IMG/VR virus record: IMGVR_UViG_3300042541_001760
Location: 197,053-261,052 of that record
Length of the DNA: 64,000 bases
Direction: 5' to 3' (one strand)
Origin: a virus
Positions within the stretch are counted from its first letter, which is position 1. The number at the start of each line of letters is the position of its first letter. A program made the translations under genes and the position numbers. Positions 60,115 through 64,000 of the stretch are shown here, piece after piece. The notes beneath the pieces are model-generated. The model was not told the DNA's origin, made no database searches, and saw only the letters and a list, made by a program, of their open reading frames with translations.

Positions 60115-60432
60115 TTAATACACCTGAAATTGCTTGAAGGGTGTTACTCCCTCTAATTTGTAAGACTCTTCCAACCAAACCTTAATAATTGATTGAGTAT
60201 CTCTGTAGTTAAGATAAAATAGTGATTCAATTTTTAACCAAATTTGACCATAATTAATATAAACACGCTCAGTTTTCTTATCGTATTCCATCATAACTTC
60301 ATTACTTGGATTAACGTAAAATACTGAGTTAACGTAACCATTACGCTTCTTTGGTGTTAAGTTACCAAAGTGTTTATCTAGCCACTTGATAACTACTCTT
60401 TCTAACTGATGTTTATTCACCTGTATGTTCAT
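60115..60432 (-). CDS. Tandem paralogue copy 2, unknown family
   Basis: 105 aa, same pattern as its neighbours: M-N-I-Q-V-N-K, L-E-R-V-V-I-K-W-L-D, F-G-N-L-T-P-K-K, M-E-Y-D-K-K, W-L-E-E-S-Y-K-L-E-G-V-T-P-F. Its 3' end is duplicated in the remnant next to it. Substitutions among copies are spread over the surface-like residues, while the W-L and Y-x-x-I-W positions are kept. Confidence 0.75.
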   Translation of the reverse strand: MNIQVNKHQLERVVIKWLDKHFGNLTPKKRNGYVNSVFYVNPSNEVMMEYDKKTERVYINYGQIWLKIESLFYLNYRDTQSIIKVWLEESYKLEGVTPFKQFQVY

Positions 60433-60435
60433 AAG

Positions 60436-60771
60436 TTAATCCTCTTCAAACTTCATTAAACTACCAACCAATTGTAGAAGCGTTACTCCCTCCAAATTAT
60501 AAGTATCTTTCAACCATAAATTAATAATTGAATGAATTTCACCATATTTAAGGTGAAATAATGATTCAATCATTAACCAAATACGGGATTCACTAACCCA
60601 AAGATAGTTGTTTTTTTTATCGTAACCCATTAAAACCTCGTTATCTGAATTTACGTAAAATAATACATTAGGATTATCTTTACGTTTCTTTGGTGTTAAA
60701 TTACCGAAGTTTTTGTTTAACCACTTGATAACTATCCTCTCTAACTGCTCCTTATTTACCTGTATATCCAT
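60436..60771 (-). CDS. Tandem paralogue copy 3, unknown family
   Basis: 111 aa: M-D-I-Q-V-N-K, L-E-R-I-V-I-K-W-L-N-K, F-G-N-L-T-P-K-K, Y-V-N-S-D, W-V-S-E-S-R-I-W, L-K-D-T-Y-N-L-E-G-V-T. It has the longest C-terminal tail of the set (Q-L-V-G-S-L-M-K-F-E-E-D). It follows copy 4 by 17 bases, with the same short spacer sequence after each start. Confidence 0.75.
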   Translation of the reverse strand: MDIQVNKEQLERIVIKWLNKNFGNLTPKKRKDNPNVLFYVNSDNEVLMGYDKKNNYLWVSESRIWLMIESLFHLKYGEIHSIINLWLKDTYNLEGVTLLQLVGSLMKFEED

Positions 60772-60788
60772 AAGTTAATCAATCCCAT

Positions 60789-61094
60789 TCAAGCGTAGTC
60801 TGGTGTTACTCCACTCAATTTATAGGTCTCCTCCAACCATATCTTCATAATTGATTTAATGTCATCATACTTTAGGTGAAATATAGATTCAATTTTTGAC
60901 CAAACATATCTATAATGAATATAAACACTATCAGTTTCCTTATCGTATTCCATTACAACCTTATTATCTGAGTTTACGTATAATACGTAGTTAGGATTAT
61001 TTTTATGTTTCTTTTGTGTTAAGTTACCATAGTATAAGTTTAACCACTTAATAACAACTCTATCCAATTGATTTTTATCTACCTGTATGTCCAT
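60789..61094 (-). CDS. Tandem paralogue copy 4, unknown family
   Basis: 101 aa, first in transcription order: M-D-I-Q-V-D-K, L-D-R-V-V-I-K-W-L-N-L, Y-G-N-L-T-Q-K-K, M-E-Y-D-K, H-Y-R-Y-V-W, I-M-K-I-W-L-E-E-T-Y-K-L-S-G-V-T. It begins 3 bases after the stop of the Pro-rich gene and is probably co-transcribed with it. Confidence 0.75.
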   Translation of the reverse strand: MDIQVDKNQLDRVVIKWLNLYYGNLTQKKHKNNPNYVLYVNSDNKVVMEYDKETDSVYIHYRYVWSKIESIFHLKYDDIKSIMKIWLEETYKLSGVTPDYA

Positions 61095-61097
61095 AAG

Positions 61098-61787
61098 TTA
61101 CTTAACCTCAACAGGTCTTTCATTACCCGGAAACGCTCTGAAACTATCCTTAACATCACTAGCCGAAAAATCTTTCACTTGGTCTGTTGTTAACACATAT
61201 TCATTCTTACCCGACTTTTCCATATCCTCTTCTTTATCAACGAAGAAATCAGTTAATTTTTGGTTAAATGGACCTGAATCAATACTTCTCAACTCCAATT
61301 TTTCTTGTGGTGTTTTTGGTCTGTATTTGTCAATCTTAGCCTCTAAACTATCAATCTTACCAACCAATTTATCCATCTCACCCAATTTATTTTGTAGTGT
61401 GTCTAATTGAGAAAATAGGTTGTTGAAGTATTCTTCTTGTTTTGTTTCAATAGTTTTTTGTGAATTAACCAAGTCAGTGATATCCAATTCTTCGGATCCT
61501 TCACCTGTGTCTCCACCTTCTTTTTCTTCACCTACTTTTTCAACATCGGGGTCGTTCTCAATATCTACAGGTGTAGGCCCTGCCGGAGCTGCCGGTGGGG
61601 GTGGTGGTAATGCCGCTCCTGCGTCTCCCGGTGGTGGTGCGATTCCTCCTAAAGCGGGATCTGCCGGTGGTGCGTCTGCTGGTGGGGGTACTTCAAGGGC
61701 GTCTTGTTCATTGATATAATTGTTAATTTCATTATATCTTCTTAATTCTTCTAAGATTGTTTTATCTACATTCATTTTGTTAACCAT
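61098..61787 (-). CDS. Candidate capsid-cargo protein with Pro-rich linker
   Basis: 229 aa. The leader (27 residues) is helical and ends N-Y-I-N-E-Q, with predicted cleavage after Glu27. A Pro/Ala/Gly stretch follows to about residue 70 (P-P-P-A-D-A-P-P, A-L-P-P-P-P-P). An acidic segment and a coiled coil (L-F-S-Q-L-D-T-L-Q-N-K-L-G, V-G-K-I-D-S-L-E-A-K) follow, then a globular end. Same layout as the 22222 protein. It overlaps the upstream gene by 8 bases; a second ATG at 61775 is possible. Virion scaffold/core or internal protein by inference. Confidence 0.75.
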   Translation of the reverse strand: MVNKMNVDKTILEELRRYNEINNYINEQDALEVPPPADAPPADPALGGIAPPPGDAGAALPPPPPAAPAGPTPVDIENDPDVEKVGEEKEGGDTGEGSEELDITDLVNSQKTIETKQEEYFNNLFSQLDTLQNKLGEMDKLVGKIDSLEAKIDKYRPKTPQEKLELRSIDSGPFNQKLTDFFVDKEEDMEKSGKNEYVLTTDQVKDFSASDVKDSFRAFPGNERPVEVK

Positions 61788-62007
61788 TTAATAATTGTTT
61801 AATACCTGTTGAGGTTTCTACTTGGACTTTTCTATTTTTGTTGATTGTATTATCAACTCTTTCAATTAATCCGTCTTTAGTTCTGATTGTGTAACAATCT
61901 CCGGTGTCAAGGTCACAAACTTCTTTTGACCCATTACCATTATCTTTTTCGGCAATTCTTGTGTTCTTACCAAGATAATTATCTAATATTTTTTTAGTTT
62001 CGCTCAT
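61780..62007 (-). CDS. Hypothetical protein, 75 aa
   Basis: Small soluble protein with C-D-L-D-T-G-D-C (a compact Cys pair around an acidic turn) and a beta-type second half (Y-T-I-R-T-K-D-G-L-I-E-R-V). No family recognised. It overlaps the Pro-rich gene downstream and has a TATTTAT element 15 bases upstream. Confidence 0.65.
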   Translation of the reverse strand: MSETKKILDNYLGKNTRIAEKDNGNGSKEVCDLDTGDCYTIRTKDGLIERVDNTINKNRKVQVETSTGIKQLLNG

Positions 62008-62022
62008 AATTCAAATTTATAT

Positions 62023-62029
62023 ATAAATA
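62023..62029 (-). promoter_or_regulatory. TATTTAT element, candidate late promoter
   Basis: TATTTAT on the minus strand, 15 bases before the start at 62007. Confidence 0.4.
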
Positions 62030-62047
62030 TCGTAAGTTTATGTAAAT

Positions 62048-64000
62048 TTACAACCCTAATGATTTAGCCGTAATAATTGCCGACTTAATTGATTCTCTAA
62101 CAGATTTTACTTCATCTGTGTTTTTTTGACTCTCATAAACATTACCAACTTTTGGCCAATTATCAAATAAGAATTTGGTAAGTTGTGTTGCTAACTCATC
62201 ATCACTAACATTAAAAGAACCATTAACTTTAGATGCTTTTATTGTACCCTCACGACCTTTTAAAAACGCTTTTAAGAATATTATTAAATTTTCAAAATTT
62301 GAGTATGTAGCATAAGACCATTCATTTTGAGAATTAGCCATACAAAAGTATCTTTTTTGGAGGTTACTCTTAAGGTTTCCATAGGTTATTTCTTGATTAC
62401 CTACTTTATAGTTTAATCTAACATTTGCATAATTATATTCATATCCTTTGAATCCTGTGTTGTCGTTAGTTGATCCATACAACCATATTAAAGACCATAT
62501 AGCATAACTCATTTTGTCTTTTGAAGTACCCAATGATGCGGTATTTGCGGTTATTGTTGTTATAGCACTTCTAAAACTTGTTGTGGTTAATTTAGGGTCG
62601 GGAACATTCTCAAAACCATCAAAAGGCGCGTTTCTAGTACATTTCTGATTTGCCGTCAATTGTAATTGGTTAGTGTTCTGACTATTTTGTGCCGCCTGTT
62701 GATTAGGCGTATTTGCTGATGCCGTTTTCTTATTATCCTTATCTTGTTTAACTTTATTGATAATGGATTTTAATAAATTCTCCCTAATTGATTGGACATA
62801 TGAATCAAGTTTAGGTAAAGAGTAAACCGGTTGTCTAACCCCTGAAAATGTGGTTGTAAAATTACCAGGTGTTATAGTGTGATTAACATCTAAAATCATA
62901 TATGAACCACTAAACATTGGTATGTGTCTTAGGTTAAAATACATTGTAGGTTGAATCATTGCGTTACCCAACATACTCACGGTACATCCATAAGATCTGG
63001 TCTTATATAGGTTATATAGTGAGTTATTTTGAGTTTCTGACCCTCTACCTGTCGCACTATTCGCTATACTATTTTGTACCGCCAAAGATTCTGAGGTAGC
63101 TTTACCCGCATCTTGTGACACCCCAATATTGGTAAATATGTTTTGATTTGTTGTTCCCATATCAACATTAAATCCGACAACTCTATTTGATAAAGCCCAA
63201 TCTGACTTATCCTTTTGGTCTTCTATTAATGGTTGGGGACTTATTTTAGATAAATCCAACGCATCGTCCTTAAATCTATAATTGGTATTATTAACCGCCA
63301 AATGTTCCGAGGATTTACCGGCATATAAACATACCAATTTTGGCCCTGAGTTCCTATAATCAACGGTCGTGTGTGTTCCAAATAAATCATTGGCAAACTC
63401 AAGAGACCCCTCCAATTTAGGTATTGGATTTTTTATTGGGTCTTGTACATTATAGAAATTAACATATGAGGGTAACGCCATTATTTGGAAATTATTCATT
63501 TGTAATATTGACTGAACATATAACAATAGATTACTGTCCACATTCATTGTGGTTATCATATCGTTTAACTTTAAAACATCCACAATAACTTTATTACCTA
63601 AGTCCCTACTCGCTCTATCTAATAATAAGACATCTTCAAAAATGGTTTTATATGTTAAGTCAGCTCCCGCAATCCACTTATCATTAGTAGCCTTCAAGGA
63701 TTCCCACATCTCAACCTTACTTTGTTTACCTATAATTCCTGTTGATATATTTCTAACGGGTGTATTATTAACATCGGGTAATGATTTTTGTAATTTAGTC
63801 ACTAAATCGTTCAATACTAAATTTTGCAAGTCATTATTATCATTAACATATTCATTAATAGAATTCCTGAAAAGAGTTTTATTATAAGATGGATTATCAC
63901 TTTTCTGTGTTGCGTATACCCTAATTAAAGGGTAAAAAGCTTTAATATTAGTTTCACTAAACTCAACATTATTATCAATAAAAAAGTCAAATATTGTTGA
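62048..64000 (-). CDS. Tail/baseplate-hub-like protein, 5' end beyond window
   Basis: The frame is open from 62048 to the right edge (650 residues visible), so the true start lies outside. Apparent starts inside, such as the TTG at 63829, are not credible because coding continues upstream. A domain near the middle (Y-G-C-T-V-S-M-L-G-N-A-M-I-Q-P-T-M-Y-F-N-L-R-H-I-P-M) followed by H-T-I-T-P-G-N-F-T-T-T-F-S-G-V-R-Q-P resembles phage tail hub/late-control proteins. The C-terminal ~200 residues look globular and may be peptidoglycan- or tail-associated. Gln/Asn linker (N-T-P-N-Q-Q-A-A-Q-N-S-Q-N) between them. Confidence 0.75.
   Translation of the reverse strand, partial: STIFDFFIDNNVEFSETNIKAFYPLIRVYATQKSDNPSYNKTLFRNSINEYVNDNNDLQNLVLNDLVTKLQKSLPDVNNTPVRNISTGIIGKQSKVEMWESLKATNDKWIAGADLTYKTIFEDVLLLDRASRDLGNKVIVDVLKLNDMITTMNVDSNLLLYVQSILQMNNFQIMALPSYVNFYNVQDPIKNPIPKLEGSLEFANDLFGTHTTVDYRNSGPKLVCLYAGKSSEHLAVNNTNYRFKDDALDLSKISPQPLIEDQKDKSDWALSNRVVGFNVDMGTTNQNIFTNIGVSQDAGKATSESLAVQNSIANSATGRGSETQNNSLYNLYKTRSYGCTVSMLGNAMIQPTMYFNLRHIPMFSGSYMILDVNHTITPGNFTTTFSGVRQPVYSLPKLDSYVQSIRENLLKSIINKVKQDKDNKKTASANTPNQQAAQNSQNTNQLQLTANQKCTRNAPFDGFENVPDPKLTTTSFRSAITTITANTASLGTSKDKMSYAIWSLIWLYGSTNDNTGFKGYEYNYANVRLNYKVGNQEITYGNLKSNLQKRYFCMANSQNEWSYATYSNFENLIIFLKAFLKGREGTIKASKVNGSFNVSDDELATQLTKFLFDNWPKVGNVYESQKNTDEVKSVRESIKSAIITAKSLGL

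Noticed and set aside
59713-61094. CRISPR array or non-coding repeat array
   Set aside because: The repeats are full protein-coding copies of about 100 residues with diverged sequence, not short identical repeats with unique spacers.
63827-63829. TTG as start of a 593-aa protein
   Set aside because: The same frame is open from here to the right edge and encodes plausible protein, so the gene simply continues outside the window.

Overview
The window is an AT-rich, almost fully coding piece of a large T4-like contractile-tailed phage (myovirus) that probably infects a Bacteroidetes (Flavobacteriia-like) host. T4-type genes include gp25- and gp6-like baseplate proteins, UvsX, a gp32-like ssDNA-binding protein, a gp41/DnaB-like helicase, a DnaG-like primase, a gp46/gp47 pair, a 5'-3' exonuclease and NrdA/NrdB. 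The host inference rests on three things: Bacteroidetes-type promoters (TTTG-N19/20-TAnnTTTG), SprB-like adhesin repeats in the tail proteins, and a Flavobacteria-style signal peptide. I saw no tRNA, CRISPR array, integrase, reverse transcriptase or insertion sequence. Almost all genes lie on the minus strand. The plus-strand exceptions are at 3449, 4608, 13990, 14726, 22222, 24410, 24661 and 30806.

Layout. 1-13.9 kb: accessory and late-type genes, including an LRR protein, a Dam-type methylase, DnaJ, a histone H1-like protein, acidic candidate capsid-cargo proteins, an amidase lysin with membrane proteins, and a sigma-70 factor. 13.9-16.8 kb: a capsid-targeted acidic protein, then a convergent pair consisting of an unknown protein and an N6-adenine methyltransferase (possible restriction-modification module). 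16.8-24.3 kb: recombination and repair (gp46, gp47, PD-(D/E)XK nuclease), small accessory genes and primase. 24.4-50.3 kb: a very large tail/baseplate block carrying SprB-like repeats, a PKD-like domain, Pro/Thr linkers and a YVTN beta-propeller, with a RuvC-like nuclease inside it. 50.4-59.6 kb: replication and nucleotide metabolism (NrdA, NrdB, helicase, ClpP, exonuclease, UvsX, SSB). 59.7-61.1 kb: four tandem paralogues of an unknown family. 61.1-64 kb: a Pro-rich candidate cargo protein and the truncated end of a tail-hub-like gene.

Two promoter classes appear. A few genes have the host-type TTTG/TAnnTTTG promoter. At least 16 genes that look like the heads of transcription units instead have the heptamer TATTTAT just upstream of the start codon, correctly oriented on both strands. 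I infer this may be a phage late promoter, possibly read by the phage sigma factor at 12614-13414. A second candidate system is a set of unrelated proteins whose N-terminal leaders end in (I/L)-x-E-Q. That matches the T4 prohead-protease rule and suggests cargo packaged into, and processed inside, the capsid. Both are inferences from sequence pattern only.
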